A program made the position numbers and the translations under genes. Below, piece by piece: positions 25,726-39,849 of a stretch of 64,000 nt of DNA; within the stretch, counting starts at the first letter, position 1, and each line of letters starts with the position of its first letter. This stretch comes from Paralichthys olivaceus (Eukaryota; Chordata; Actinopteri; Pleuronectiformes; Paralichthyidae): assembly GCF_024713975.1 (NCBI RefSeq), contig NC_091094.1, positions 15,223,001 to 15,287,000 of the forward strand, read 5' to 3'. The notes beneath the pieces were generated by a model that was not told the origin of the DNA, made no database searches, and worked only from the letters and a program-made list of their open reading frames with translations.

Positions 25726-27404
25726 GGCTGTTATTGTAAAACCCTAAAGAAGGAAAAAAGTAATTTGTGTCACGTCTAACACATCTTCATCGCCACTGTG
25801 TCAGGATATTGTGTTTTGGGTTTACTGATCATTGATGAACTTGAGGATTATATGAAGTAGAGGTTATACATCACCCAGGGGAGAAGTGTTGAGGGGTCAG
25901 TCACTCTCACAGCTCTGCTGTAGAAACCACTGTGTCCACTCCTCTGGGAACACACAAACCCACATTGCTGTCATGTCAGTGCAAGAACCCAAACACTCAT
26001 GTTTGCTCCACCCCGGCACTCTCATATGAACTGAATCTGTCAGTGAAGGGGTCAATAAGCATGACCGTTTCACAAAATCCACCCACACACACACACATCT
26101 TGACTAGACTAAGGCTTCAGCAGACTGGACTCTGCTGTGTCTCTATGGACCTGGAAAATAGTAATATTGTTTTGCATTTTATTGCTGAACTGTAACCCCT
26201 ATTTGCACATCTTCACAAACTTCTTGTGAACTTCTATGTAATCTGAGCAGAGATGTTTAAAAAATTAGAATAAAATGAGACGTAACTTTCTGGCCATCTG
26301 CTCAAACTCGCATGATAACCCTATACTAGACATGCAAGAGTTTCACTTTTCAGATTAGAGAGCCTATCTCTATGATAATTATCTTGTTAGGCTTCACCTT
26401 TAATACTAAATTTCACTGGGACATTTTTTTTATCAAACTTATTTGATTATTTGCAGCAACAGCTCTGACAAACAGAGTCAGAACAACACAGCAGAATTCA
26501 GTGTTTGCAATCAGAAAGATCCCTCTGCTCTGACATGGAGGAAGAATAACAAAGCTGTCTGACAGACTCTGCTGGTTTTGGGAGGAAGATGGTGAAGAAG
26601 AAAAGATGCTACTGCTCTCCAAATGGCTCTTTGCAGTCAGGCTGCTTTCAGTACACAAAACACTTTGTGTGGCTCACAGCTGCTCATTCGAAAAGAAATC
26701 TTAATCATTTCCAGACTGCTACAGGTCAAATAAACCCTCTGAATCTAACCAACAGCCTGAACCAAAGTCAGTGTAGTGTAGTGATTCATCAGTAACAGTG
26801 AATTCCTGCAGAAGAATCTTTCTGACATGTTCGTTTTCTCCTTTACTCTTTGAAAAAAATTGCATTTGTACACGTTTATTATTTTGCTGCAGACACTGGG
26901 TCCTCATGACGAAAACATCTCTAAAGGAAATAAAAAACAAGTCGTACTATGAATAATAACTATCTCTGCAGCTATAAACCACATAACAATTGAAAATATT
27001 TCCCAGACTGAGATAAGGTGACGTACATGAGCTGTACATCATCCACAACCGATTGAGGTGGATTCTGCTGCTGAGAGAGTCAGTGTGAAAGCTGCCAGCT
27101 GATTTCAGATTCCAAGCAGCCATCTGATGGAGTCTCCACATCTTCGAGCAGACTGTGCATACCTCAACATAACGTGGAATCTGAGAGCCTGGCCTGCTGA
27201 AAAGTTTCCCACAGTTTTCTGTTCTAATTGTAATTTTCATCACGCACAACTGTCTGAAAATTCACAGAATGTTGCACAGACATTTAGGTATCTTAGTATT
27301 GATGCAGCACACTTATTTAACTGTGGAGCTGGACACCGTGTGTCAATGTGATCCTGTAGAAAAACAGGGATTTTCTATAAATATAATTTTATATTTTAAC
27401 TCCA

Positions 27405-27735
27405 CCAGGGAGGTTGTTTTTGGCAGTATTTGTTTGTTTGGTCTATTACATGATTACGCAAAAACCACTCAACTAATTTCCATAAAATTTGAGAGGATGT
27501 GGGGTATGACCAAAGGAATAACCCGTTTAATTTGTGAGATACATTATAAAACTGTCTCAACATTTTCAGTTTTCCAAGAGAATAATTCATCGATGATAAA
27601 AACAATCAGCCTTGTTAAAGGGATTGATATTTATGAGTATGTGAAATGTGGTGCATATCAAAACTCGAATCTGAATCTAGTTAATTAAAATGTGGTATCA
27701 TAAGGTGACTGTTGGGCCTTGGCGGAGGTTTGAGC
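27405..27735. mobile_element. Family C non-autonomous repeat copy
   Basis: It begins ACTCCACCAGGGAGGTTGTTT and continues with GATTACGCAAAAACCACTCAAC, then ends near GGCCTTGGCGGAGGTTTGAGC. This phrase set is typical of a very abundant teleost element, related by its ends to the 4435-4744 copy. Confidence 0.55.
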
Positions 27736-28073
27736 TCCGCCGAGTGCCTTTCTAGCTAATAATGAAACACACTCGTTTGAGTCTTATACACAATAATGCA
27801 TTTTAACTTCGGGATCCACCCAAAGTATTTCAAAGCGAATCAGAGACGTCTTCACCATGGATTAAAATCTATGTGTAACATTATTAACTAAACTATTATT
27901 TAATGTTTTTGTAAGCAAGCTAATTAGAATGTTTCAGATTTCTCATACAAGAGAAAAATAGCCATTAATTGACTCTGATTTATTTGTGTGTCCCAGTGAA
28001 ATTGTGATGGTACATCAACGTCCCAATGTAAACCTAAAATTATTGCTCAGATAAACTTGTCTTAACATGTGCG

Positions 28074-28396
28074 TTAAAGGTTCAGTGTGTAGAATTTAGT
28101 GACATCTAGTGGTAAAGTTGCATGTTGCAGCGGAATATCCCTCTCCTCCCCCTCCCCGTCCAAACATGAACCTGTTCTTCAGTTGTCATAAAAACTCAAA
28201 AAGGTTCTTATGGCAGACTCCATAGAGAGGACCCGCTCCAGATGTACATATAAAGTATTTCAAAATAAAAGGCCCATTCTAGGGTGAAGAAAACCACAAT
28301 TTGTACAATTTAGATGAAACACAATCGTGAAAACATCACTAGGATTATTTTCTATTCAATTTCTGCCAATAGATCGTTTCACCTGGAGCTTTAAAG
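28074..28396. mobile_element. Teleost MITE copy (family A)
   Basis: It begins AAAGGTTCAGTGTGTAGAAT and ends CACCTGGAGCTTTAAAGG. The interior is closely related to 49180-49518 (shared GTGACATCTAGTG-type start, GAAGAAAACCACAATTTGTAC and ATTTAGATGAAAC blocks). Non-coding. Confidence 0.75.
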
Positions 28397-28519
28397 GGGT
28401 CCTGCTGTATCATGTCACAGTATGAATGTGACTCATGCTGTTGACCACTGTTGTCTCTCCTCCACACTGTCTCTCGTGGTGGTAGCTTAGCAACAGCTGC
28501 TAAGGCTCTGCGGGCTGAA

Positions 28520-29520
28520 TAGAAATGCCACAGTGTGATCTGAGGACCCTCTGCTCACAAAGACCCCCCAACTTCTTCTCGCCACCAGCTCCTCTCTCAC
28601 CGCCACCCGGATGTTTCCGACGCCATTTTAAACCTGCCTCAGGCCGTGGTTTGGTGCCTGTGTCCGGGCTGGTTTGAATAACACGCTCCCGCTCTGTGGA
28701 TGTAGCCCAACTTTTCTGATAGCTTGTTAGCTTGTTGAATATGCGGAGTGGCGCCCCCTCTGGAGGCGTGACGCTCATTAGGAGAAATGGCTGCTCCATT
28801 AGAGGATATAAAAACAACTTTTTTCCTTCATCCTCTCCGCACGTATAAATCATATTTCATTATGGCGAAGACAGTTTAAGACTTTATGATTTTATATTTT
28901 TATCATTCTGCGTGTCGTCTGCTATTATGATCCGTTAACGTTAGCTATCCCCTCACATTACACACCCCTCCTGTGGGAGAAGCTGTAATGCTAACTTGTT
29001 AACATGTATTATTGGTGAAAGGGGCCGATCAGGCTGCACTGGAGCTTTGGCAGCTCACACACTGATGAGGCGGAGGCTCCGTTTTCAGCCTTACACAGAA
29101 TCAATCCTAGCTCCTGCTAATGGCGGTGCGTTGGACAGATGCTAACACAGACAGACAGCTCTGTCTCCTCTCGGTGAAAGTCACATTAAACCCCCTCAGA
29201 CTCACTCGTTATTTCAGCCAGCGGCAGCGTTGATCCTCACAAGGCGGCTAATGGTTTCCAGTCCGGTCCACCGTCTGCTCCTCCATTGCAGTGAAGCCGC
29301 AGCATGTCTGTGTGTCGGCGGCTCCTTCACATCATGTCTCGATCCTGTCTGGATCTGTGCTGTGATCAGCTGTATGACTGGACGTTACTGTTAATGTCGA
29401 TGTGTTACTCGCCCTGTGGTCGGGCCATCGATGGGGATGATGATGCCTCAGTGTCCCTGCCTCCACGGTGAAATAGTTTTGGAGAGGAGACTCATTTCCA
29501 CGCCCTATGGGCGGGGACGC
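28520..29520 (-). promoter_or_regulatory. elmo2: CpG-enriched stretch, candidate elmo2 promoter and first exon
   Basis: Base composition here is clearly more GC- and CpG-rich than the surrounding AT-rich DNA (for example CACCGCCACCCGGATG and GGAAGCCGCAGC-like text). It lies about 3-4 kb upstream of the first coding exon of elmo2, which needs an untranslated exon. A possible donor on the - strand is CCGCCTT|GTGAGG near 29240. Assignment is inference from position and composition. Confidence 0.35.
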
Positions 29521-29529
29521 AATGTAAAT

Positions 29530-32500
29530 ATGTCAGCTCCATCATTTGTGCACACTCAGACTGACATCTCTGTCCCTGCGGTGCAGCTATGAGCCATCTG
29601 TCTCTCTGCACATCTTTGACTTGTTAAGGCGCAGTAGTAGATGATCAATATGTTTAACAGCCTGTATGCAGCTTCCTTGAGACTTGCTAAACACAGATGT
29701 GGAAACCCTGCAGTGCATTGACAAAGTGTTGAGACATTGTGTCATTCAAGCCCATCTGATTTATCATGCTCAGTATTTATTCATTCACATGGTCGTTTTG
29801 TGACGTGTCCCTGAAAGTTACAGATGTAGAGGACTTAAAAGAAAAGGCACTCAGTAGAGCACAAAGCTCCACCAAGATACAAGAGTCTCCATCGTCTTAA
29901 TGAAGCTGCACCAAATTCCACACACTCAGAGATATCAGTTCCCTAAATGAGTCCCTTGGAAAGTGGTGAAAATACAAAAAACATCTGATAGCTGGTTAAC
30001 AAGCTAAATGTTGCTCTATCAATACCTCCACCAACATAGAAAACAAATGACACAGACAGCAAAACAATTGCGATCACAACACAATACGTTTTTATTCAAC
30101 ACAGAAACCATGTGTACAGGAAAAATATCCACAGCTTCGACTGAGCATGTAACACTGGCTCACCTCGAGGGACGGCTGCTGGTGAAACTTGAAGGGGGGG
30201 TAAGCAGACAACTGCAATTCAATTCACTGGGGAAACGACGTATGGAAATCAAAGAACAGCTGAAAGTGTTTAGTTCCATGTTACACCTCATGCATGACAT
30301 CAAAAATAGTATTTCTGACAGTTTCATCAACAAGCACGGACATACCCGGTCTCAAATGTTCGACAGGCACAGACACTGAGCTAAACTGTTGCTATGGAAA
30401 GTTAAAGTTTGGATTCAGGCTATGTGGCAAGAAAATACTTTTTTAAATTATTAAGTTATATCAATACATATTGGATGCATTTCATTCCATTTGACATTCT
30501 TCGATTTTAACCCCTAAAGAACATTCGTCAAAAGTAAAACTACAGCATTTGAGAAGTACAAGCTCTTTCAGTCCCTTTTAAACTCTGAGACATCACGGCA
30601 CAGTCTTCTATTTATTTCCTGGCAATTTATCTGTCATACGTACCATCAGAAAATAAAAAGAAGAATACCAAACAAGTGACAACGCTTCAATAATAGGAAG
30701 TAAAGTTGAGGGTAATGATGTATAATTTATCATAGATGATTTACTGACATTTACAACTCACTGTATCGCACACACACACGCAAACTGACATCGATATTAA
30801 CAAAAAGCAAACACAGCTGTTTAAGGCATGTTAAACACACGAGCATACATGAACACATGACCGCAGAGGTTAAGCAACACAAATGTTTCAGGAGTGATAC
30901 GTTTTTATATTATTGTTTTGTCACTGATGAAACACACCAACACTGTGGACCAAACTTTGCTGTTACACGCTTGGATGGGTCTCTGCAATCTGAACCTGTT
31001 TTAATGTTCAACATCCAAACCATACCGAGAGGGTGAGACAAGAAAAAATGAAAACATGTTCACGACTGGAGACTCATCAGCAAACTGACGACTTCTTAAG
31101 AGGTAGGAAATGGGCATGGAATGAAGTTCGCACAAGTTTTCCCTCACTGGTCACAATCTGTGACAGCAACATGTAATTTGACCAATCACAAGGCCTGTTG
31201 AGGACCACATGCAGGGTCGAGGTACAGCAAAATGTTTTTACATCCTAATGACAAACAATAATCCAGCAGCTCGATAACAGCGGCACACTGCCCTGTGAGC
31301 AGCTCAAGACTGACTACTGGCCAATGAGCAAGACTTCAAGATACTATCATACTTCAAAGACTTGAAGTATGATAGTATCTCCTCTGATATTAATCATTAA
31401 ATTTAGACTCTACAGTAGAAATTACCAAGAAACTAAGAACTGTTGAATCTAGCATGATTTAAATCTGAGCAGTTTGCTGAATTTATGAAACTGAGCATCT
31501 GCAGGGTATTACATAATACAAACAAAACTTTACAGTAGGAAAAAAGACACTCCGTTATAGAGAATCTAAGGCCACAAAGAGAAGTTACATGCTGCAAAAC
31601 GTATTCATTCTAAATCCTGACAGCCAATTTAAATTTTAGAATGACCAAATAGACTTGATTTCCAAATTAACACTAATTACATCCCTACTTGAAAAATGCT
31701 TTTTATGATGAACAGTGCTCATTTTGTATGACTGAGGATGCACCAGTACTACTTGATTTAATTAATTCATAACAGAGAGCGGACTATCTAATTATCCAGC
31801 GTATAATGAGCCGTATTATCATTACTTCACAATTTAGATGTTAGCACAGGTGTGAAGATAAGACAACAACTCCTCACAATACATAACGAACAAGGTGCAG
31901 GGACACTTGACTTGACACCGGGTTGCTTCATCAGAGTTACAGGTTCAGCGGTCACAAACCCATTCAGATAACAACCTACACTCCCACTCTATGACAAGGT
32001 TAAACACACCTCGCATACAGTACACACAGCATATACAGCAAACCTGCAATGAGTGGTTTTTATATGAAATTTACTATATACAATCTTTAAACACTGATTA
32101 TTTAAAATATTCAAATGTTTGTGTCTTCAACATAAAACTGGAAAATAATGACTGAAACAACATCTCATGACCAACAGGTTTCCTTAAAAACAGCATCAGT
32201 CAGCTTTAGGATAAGATAAAGAAACAACAAACAAAACAAAAATCCTCCTAATTTCAGTTGTGAAGTCAAATAGAAAAGTATGTGATAAATTACAAACTGC
32301 TGCAAGAATACATCAAGTGTCACTGTGGACCACTGTTATGAATGCATCTGAATGGGAATTACAATTAAGTGTTGAGCTGTTGTCAATGATCAACAGTGAG
32401 GATGTAAAAAGTGAATTATTATAATCAACAGTATCACAATATTGTAGTATCCAGTCAAAATGAGTTTCAACAAGTCATATGTATGTAACTAACTATATAC

Positions 32501-33230
32501 ATCAGTTTAGATGAAATATGTTTGGTCATGATGCCAGCATGAAACATCCATTTACCCAAAAGCAATATCTATAATAATCTCAACATCCTGGTTGAATATT
32601 AAATGATGGAATTATCAAACCCCTTGACCATTTGCACATTTTAATAAAAAAAAAGCCCAAAAAGAACAAAACTACACAAACACACGCAGATAATACAGAA
32701 CTCCCTAACATATGACTTATTAGATTATTTCATTGTTATTAACATATTTGATTAATGGTAGCCAATTTGTCTCATAGTTAAATTTGTCCATAAATCTCAT
32801 ATAACATTTTATGATTACAATGAGTATTTTGTAGAAAAAAAAAAAAAAAGCTTTTCAAAATCAATTTTATGAAAACAAAATGTGTAAAAGGTTGAGGGTC
32901 AGTCATTTGATTGTGATTAATGTGATTAGTGTCGAGTCAATCATTCTGAATTTACATGGAATCATATTTACAATCTTAGATTTTTCATCTCATGCATCAT
33001 TTTTACGTGGTGAATTGAAAACCAGTATCATTAAACCCATAATACACTATGAACTCCATCTTGTTCACCATTAATAGTTTTATAATTATATAATATAAGG
33101 AGTTCAGGCAGTAAATTTATGACCATATCTACACTGATCTATCGTAATTCCCAGTGATGAAGGTAACAATAATATACATGACTGAAGTCAATATAGTTGT
33201 ATTTTTCAAGAACATTTATTTAATAATGAG
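29530..33230. other. Intergenic region between elmo2 and arfgap1
   Basis: AT-rich sequence with no recognisable protein. A 123-codon open frame at 30008-30379 (+) has no similarity I can recognise and no supporting signals. A perfect 19-bp inverted repeat lies at 31339-31380. The right end grades into the arfgap1 3' UTR. Confidence 0.5.
31339..31380. repeat. Perfect 19-bp inverted repeat with a 4-nt loop
   Basis: The arm 31339-31357 (AGATACTATCATACTTCAA) is exactly complementary to the arm 31362-31380 (TTGAAGTATGATAGTATCT), with AGAC between them. It would form a 19-bp hairpin in DNA or RNA. No gene is annotated at this site. Confidence 0.95.
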
Positions 33231-33405
33231 CTTTATTCAACCCTGGGCTTTCTTCATTGTTTCTTAGGTTCATAATAAATACAATTTTTTATGGATTGAT
33301 AGGAACTAAGCTAACACAGCTCTTTCCCTGAAAGTGCCAGTGAGATGAACAGAGGGAGAAGGCCAGAAAAAGGGGAAACATGTGAGAGGTATGGTTGTTA
33401 GGTCA

Positions 33406-36400
33406 CTACCAGTCTGCATTATCCCAGGCATCCTCAGCGGGCTTTGTGGGACTCTTTGTCTTTGTCTTACCATCGGCATTCTCCCAGTTGTTGTCCCAAG
33501 CCTCCCAGCTCTCCTCCGTGCTGTGTTTGTTGTTGGACGCTGCTTCGGAGCCCCAATTGTCCCAACTGTCAGAGCTCTTCTTTGCAGAGTTATCTGCCAT
33601 GGTCCAGCTGTCACTGCTAGGAGACTTCTTGGCCTTTAAGGAGTTGTTGCTGCCAAAGGTTTCCCAGAAGTCCTTTGAGACAGGCTGGCTAGAACTGCCC
33701 TGATATCCCTCAGTGGCATCCATGTTCTGATAGCTTTCTCCAGCAGACCTGAGCACAGTCCAAATGTGAAGAAATGCTTCAATCATTCATGGTTCATAAT
33801 ATTAAAACATGTAATACGAAGAATTTTTGTATGTGGGAGTTTTTATGATGTAAGAAATGTTATCATACCCATCTTCTGGTTTTCCCGAGAAGAGATTCGT
33901 CAATTTGGAACCAGCTCCCTGGAACTAAAAAACAAAACAAAAAGAGTCAATATCATTTATATGCAGTTTTCTTAAAAAATAACTTTGTGAGAAAAGAAAG
34001 ACAAATGCACAGTATTTTTGAAGAGAAAACTATAGTCAGAAGCAAAAACTTAACATAATTGTTAACTAAAATAAACAATCAGTATTAAATATACTAAAAG
34101 GATCAGATTGAAACTATAGTGTAGTAACTTAAGATATAGAGTTCATAAAACTGCTTAAAAATTCATATTTTCTAACATTGTACTCACCACAATAATAATG
34201 GCAGCAACAAAAAACAAGAGATTACATTACATTAGTATTGTTCATTGTACATTCATCATTTGACAAAACCAGTCTCCTTGGAGGGTTAAAATGTCGAGGG
34301 GGACTGCCTCTGCAGTTTTTTGCACATCTGGCCTGAGAGACACTGGTGTCACGTCCAGGCTACCGTTCGTGGCTCAGGAGACTGGTTTTGTTGTGTAACA
34401 CGGCAGACCTCTGCCCATCCTACCTTATTTGCCAGCCCAGTGATGCTGACTGTCATTTCATCTAGCAATTTGCCATCTTTCACCTGGATTAATGCAAACT
34501 ATTATTAAAAACTAAAAAAAACAACAGTCTTCATACAAATATGTCAAACAGAACAAGTGATAAACAACATTTTGTTTCTGATTGTGAAAAAAGTGATTAC
34601 ATGTGTTTAGTAAAGAGGATAATCAGCGAGAATTGAATTTAAAAAAAGGTTACTCAGCTCAAGAGAGAAAAATAATGCAGCTACTACCATTTTGCAAGAG
34701 AGTAGGAAGACTGTTGCAGAAGCACACTATAGAAAACTTAAATCACCAATGTCAACTGTACATTAGACGACAAAAGCATTTTGTTTAATATCAGTCTCTC
34801 TCAGTCACTTGTGTTTCCATTAGTCAAACCTTATACCAATGTAAAAAATCATTTTTTTTAAATTTGTGATCATTAGCTTGTTCAGCTCCACCGGCCTTGT
34901 TTGAGCTCATACAGACACATCCAGGAGCTGCTCACTTAACAGCAACAGTTAGAGCAGCAATGTGAAGCATTTATATGGAGAACACTCACCCTGACTTTGG
35001 AAATGGTGACATTAGTTGGTTCATGCAGATTGACGAGAGCAAAGCTTATTTTGATGCAGAAGCTCAAACACACTGCATCTGCGAAGCCAGTGAGCAACTG
35101 ATTGTCAAGTGAGGAGCTCCAGGTTGTTAAGAGAATTAAATAAGAGTATCTTACTGAGGACCAAGACTATGGCATGTTTTGCATCGAGCTTGGCTGAAAA
35201 GTATAGGAGATCTTTCACTCAATTATTTTTGCCAGATGGATGAAAAGTTTGGATAAGATCTTTGTATTAAATACAGATTTCCTTGTTATGTGAGTGTGGA
35301 CAGTTTGGAATGTCGATAATGCTGTGTTGATATCCTGACTACATATGATGCCGCGTGACATGATCTGTTTAAATGTTAACATGTCTCATTTTATGTTACA
35401 TCCAAACCAACTTTAATTGACATTTCATGTCTAAAACATTGAAATGTGAACAGGAAGACGTAGTTTTTCTGCAAACGATGATTTACTCCAGTGACTGTGA
35501 TGATGAGTTACTTCACACTGGCTCACACCTGCTCACATATAAAGGGTTCACAGCTGTATTTCTTCAGCAGATGTCATGAGTGACTGAGGGAAGACAAAGG
35601 TTTGATCTTTTTTCTGCAGATATGAAATAGCAGCTTTTGTAGTTTAGTGCACACTGACATGAAACAGATGAAACTGGAGAAGACAAGCAGTGTAGAAAAT
35701 AGCACATTCACATCTGAAGCTGTTTTTTATTATCTAAAGCACTGCAACCCATCACCAAATCAACAACTTCAAACATCAATGTTACCTTTTCTTGTGTAGG
35801 TTTGATAATATTCTCATTTACTGTCTGTCCTAACTCTGTGGCCTAGTTGGAAGTCAGAGGGGAGAATTCACTTGAATGAAACACAGTTTAACATTCACAG
35901 CAGAGCAGGAAACTGAGACGTTTGTTCTGCAGTTGCGTAAAGTGACCCATCATTCCCATTCACCATGACACTTAACAAGCACTAGAGGATGTAATGGTTC
36001 AAAAATAAACTGGCAACAGTGTGAACTACATTGATGAAGAACACTGCATACAGCTCGTTTCCAAAGAATTGTAGCCTTTAAACTTTAACAGCTGCTGTTA
36101 CAGATATTTAAAAGACAACATCTGTACTTTATACTCTGCCTCCTAATCTCTGCAGAGCAACATGTTGTCATAATGTTATATGGTTACCAAAATCCTACTT
36201 CCACGAATGACTTAATTGAATCCATTACACCTCTATAATACAATGTTTGCAGTCAACACAAAGCGGTCATGCATAAACGGATAACCCATTTTCGATGGAT
36301 GTATGTGAACAACATTTCTATATTAAGGTATAGGGATTAGAGGTAATCACCATCTCATAATATATGTTATCCCAACCAACTGTCTTTCACAGGTTATCCA

Positions 36401-39000
36401 TAAACTCAAAGTACAGGTACCAAGACGGACACGATGCCTCGCATTAGTATATCCAAGCTGAAGCACGTGAAGAGGACATTCAAAATGCTTTTTTTACTGA
36501 TGAAAAACTGACAAAAATAAAGAACATGGGTAAAATGTGTTTTCAACAAAATAACATGACATGGAAAAAGCAACATGCACCTATATGATCTGCTTTACCG
36601 GTTCAGGGGGCGCTTTATAGCCCTTTAACTACTCCAGAGAGGGCATTATAGATATAAAGAGATATTAGTCACACAATTATTAGACCTTCAAAGAATCGTT
36701 GTTGACAGATTTAACAAGAAAATTAGCGTTTATGAATGCTAACACTTAAAAAGAGGGGACTACTTAATATTATACACAGAAAACCTTTACTATCAGTAAA
36801 TATCATGGGTTAATGATGACTTAGACTCAGTCTTACCTTTAAAGTTGCTTGGTTTGCCAGTTTACTCGTCTGTTCAATGTGAAAAAAGAAAATTAATTGT
36901 TGATTATATATCGTTCTTCTTTTTTTGTCATTCATATGCAGAAATACTGACTCCATTGTTGAATACATAGGATCAGCATTTATTGATTAAATACACTTAC
37001 ATTATCTTTAGCAATAGAAGCAAACTTGCTAGCTCCAACAGTGAAACTGCTCCATCCCTGTTGAAGAAAGATAGAAACTGTCAGCGGGGAAGAAAAATAA
37101 AAACAAAAAGAACAACTCACTCAACTCTATTTACCGAATAAATAGAAGACATGGCGTTGTTCAGGAAGTCTTCCTCTTTCCTCTCCGGGGTCACTGTGTT
37201 GCCAAAGCCAACATACCGATTCTCTTGGTTGCCGCTGTAACCTCCTCCACTAAAGTATTAAAGAGTATTTTAGAAAACACGTAATTGACAGAAATAAGAG
37301 AAGAGTGAATAATAAGAGAAGTTTCAGGAGAGTCTTACCTCTGATAGGAATTAACATCGTCCCTCAACCAGTCTTCAAAAGCTTTGTCACTAGATTTAGC
37401 AGAGTTTTGTCCAGGTCCTCCCGGGCTGGACAAAAGAAATATGAAGTCACCGTTTTGATGGCTGTTCTGTGTCTGACATTACGCACAGCTTGAGAATGTT
37501 TAAAATTTCCATGCTTTCCATGCTTACCGGTGAGAGGACGAAAGGCTCATCTTGGGTTGAGGAGATGTCCAGTTTCTGGCTGGTGATGTCTCAATGGACC
37601 ACTCCTTACCCTCAGCTAAAGTTGCAACCTGTCATACACAGTACACACGAAGACTTTGAATTATTCTGGGGAACAACGTGCACAGTACAAGCTACAGGTT
37701 AAACCATTGATCAACCAGCTTTTTATAAACAATATATTATGACAGGTTACATTTATTTACAGAGAATACGCAATTACAACTAGGATTTAATATTCAAGTT
37801 CCCTCTTTGGTTCAATTCAAAATAATACATTTTCTTTTTGGACCAGAATGGACACAAAAATCATTGTAGCATTTATGTTTACAAAACTGCACATTAATCA
37901 ATTACGGATTTATGACATTTTGCTAAAACGAGAACTTATGAAGCCCAAAGTAATAGGTCCCCTCCAAAACATCTGTTGTCTTCATTCAGTAAGGAAACTG
38001 AACATCCACATCTATCTGAAAGAGCTTTGAGTCTGCACAGCTCACCTTGTCTCTGAAGAGTGCAGCTGCTTTGCTGTTATATTTCTCCTGTAAAGTCCAG
38101 TTGGGATCATAATCGTCTTGGAGTTCGAGAAACAAGCGGAATTTCCCATTTCCTCCTTCTTTCATCTTCTCCAGCTCAATATCTTTCCACTTGTCCATGG
38201 TAACAGAACGCACAAAACTGAGCAGAAGAGATTAGCATTATTTACTTATCGGGCTGTAATAGGTCAGCAGTGATGAAAGGCAGGTATTCTGACACCTCTA
38301 GTCCTTACATCAATGTGAACACACACAACTCATCCACCACTACTGTTGGTGCACCTTGTAAGAATGCGTTTGAGGAACATATTGCAAACTGGTATTGGAT
38401 GGGTTTATCTAAAAGCTCAATGGATTCTGGTTTTTTTAGTGTATAGTTTAATGAATAAAACTGACTTGCAAAGACCAGAGTTATAATGTTAAATTGGTAA
38501 TTTGAGCTTATCAGATTCCAAATCTCACATGTTAACACTATTTCAACGATCTTACCTGAGATGCACTCCCAGGCCTCTGTGCTTTCCAGAGCATTCGAGA
38601 CAAATCCAGATGCCATAGGTCACACTAACCCACTGAGGGTTGAAAGCCCCGCATTCAAAACACAACTGAGGAGAAAACAATTGATTGGTTTACAATTTGA
38701 CAATGCAACAAAACATCAATTAAAGTCTCACATTTCCCCTCTGTACATACAGTAAGTAAAGATGAATGAATTTAAAATTCCATCTTAAATTACGCTCATC
38801 ATTAATTTAACCCAGGCGGAACACAGGGATGTTTAAGGGATGTGCACAGGTGCAACATCACAGGCCTCTCAAACACCTATGTATTACAGAATGTGAATTT
38901 TAAGAGTGGCAGGTGACACAAAATCCATCCGAGGACTTACATTATTCTCATCCTGGGTTCTCACTTCCTTCAGAACTCTTCTGGTCCTTGGACTTGCCAT
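33406..39000 (-). CDS. arfgap1: ADP-ribosylation factor GTPase-activating protein 1 (ArfGAP1), 12 coding exons
   Basis: ArfGAP1 stimulates GTP hydrolysis on Arf1 at Golgi membranes and so controls COPI coat dynamics. Exons in transcript order: 38941-39000, 38556-38665, 38046-38217, 37528-37628, 37339-37425, 37135-37249, 37001-37057, 36837-36869, 35786-35842, 34424-34483, 33869-33924, 33406-33748. They total 1251 nt (416 aa; human is about 406) with consistent phases. The zinc finger is C22-x2-C25-x16-C42-x2-C45, and R50 (GKHRGLG) is the catalytic arginine finger. The curvature-sensing ALPS-like segment [20 protein letters not shown] follows at about 195-215. The C-terminus carries tryptophan motifs ([22 protein letters not shown]) that bind coat and adaptor proteins in the family. 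Small in-frame exons (33, 57 and 60 nt) suggest room for alternative splicing. Confidence 0.97.
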
Positions 39001-39849
39001 TTTGACCTAAAGCTGAACAGCAGAGAGAGAAGCTGCTTTAATGGTGTCATCTAAAACAACATGGACCTGCTTCACAGAGAATAACCTGGTTTATGATGAA
39101 CTGTGTTTTGTCTGGAAAGCAGATCAAAGCTGTGGGCTACGACCAGTGTAAAGGACAAAAAGCTGCAGCGAAGCTTTCCGAAAACGTATCATGAGAACAC
39201 ATGTTACAGTTGATATACTGAAGAAGACATTAAAATCTTGCTCGGTAATAATAAATCTAGCTTTATGTTAGATCAGAGATAATGTTTGCTGATTGGTGTG
39301 GGTGATCTGAGGGATAAGCCAAATGAGAATTCAATTTAACAACTGTTTACATCAATGATTAATCTGTAAATGTTATTTACCATTTATACCATTAGCCATC
39401 TGTTACTGGGTTCAAACCAGTAGGTAAATATTATTTAAAGGTTGTCATTTTTAAGTTGAGTAGGATTTCTAACCTATCATTATCTTATGCAGTCAGGAGA
39501 ACCCCAAGCTTTTCCCTCCGTGTAAACAGCTGTAATTGTATGAATACTGGATAAGCAGCTATGAGGCCAGGATAACCTCTGAGTCTAAAACAAATGAAAT
39601 CACTGAAATGTCACAGAACTGCAGTCGTGTCAAATCTCACAGACCCGTCACAAACACAGACAGACTGTCGTACACATCCTGTGCTGTCTGACACGACACG
39701 TCCACGACAGTACGGAGACTTGATGATGTGTCGCCTCAGACGATGATAACGTGGATTTCAGATGAGCCATCACGACTAAATGTGACTCGAAATGGCAGCG
39801 AAGTGGCGATGCTAACGTTAGCAGCAGAGCAAGCTAACGGCTCCGTTAC

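Larger units (their letters stand above)
25726..28500. other. Upstream elmo2 intron or intergenic DNA
   Basis: No coding exon is visible. The stretch carries a family C repeat (about 27405-27735, ending GGCGGAGGTTTGAGCTCCGCC) and a family A MITE (28074-28396). The first (non-coding) elmo2 exon must lie upstream of 25744, so part of this is probably intron. Confidence 0.45.

Noticed and set aside
30008-30379. 123-codon open frame on the + strand
   Set aside because: No recognisable domain, no splice or promoter support, composition like surrounding non-coding DNA. Could be part of a non-coding transcript, but I cannot support a gene.
34990-35044. Possible extra arfgap1 exon on the - strand with a good donor (GTCAGG|GTGAGT)
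   Set aside because: The 55-nt length would break the frame between two phase-0 exons, and the acceptor has no pyrimidine tract.
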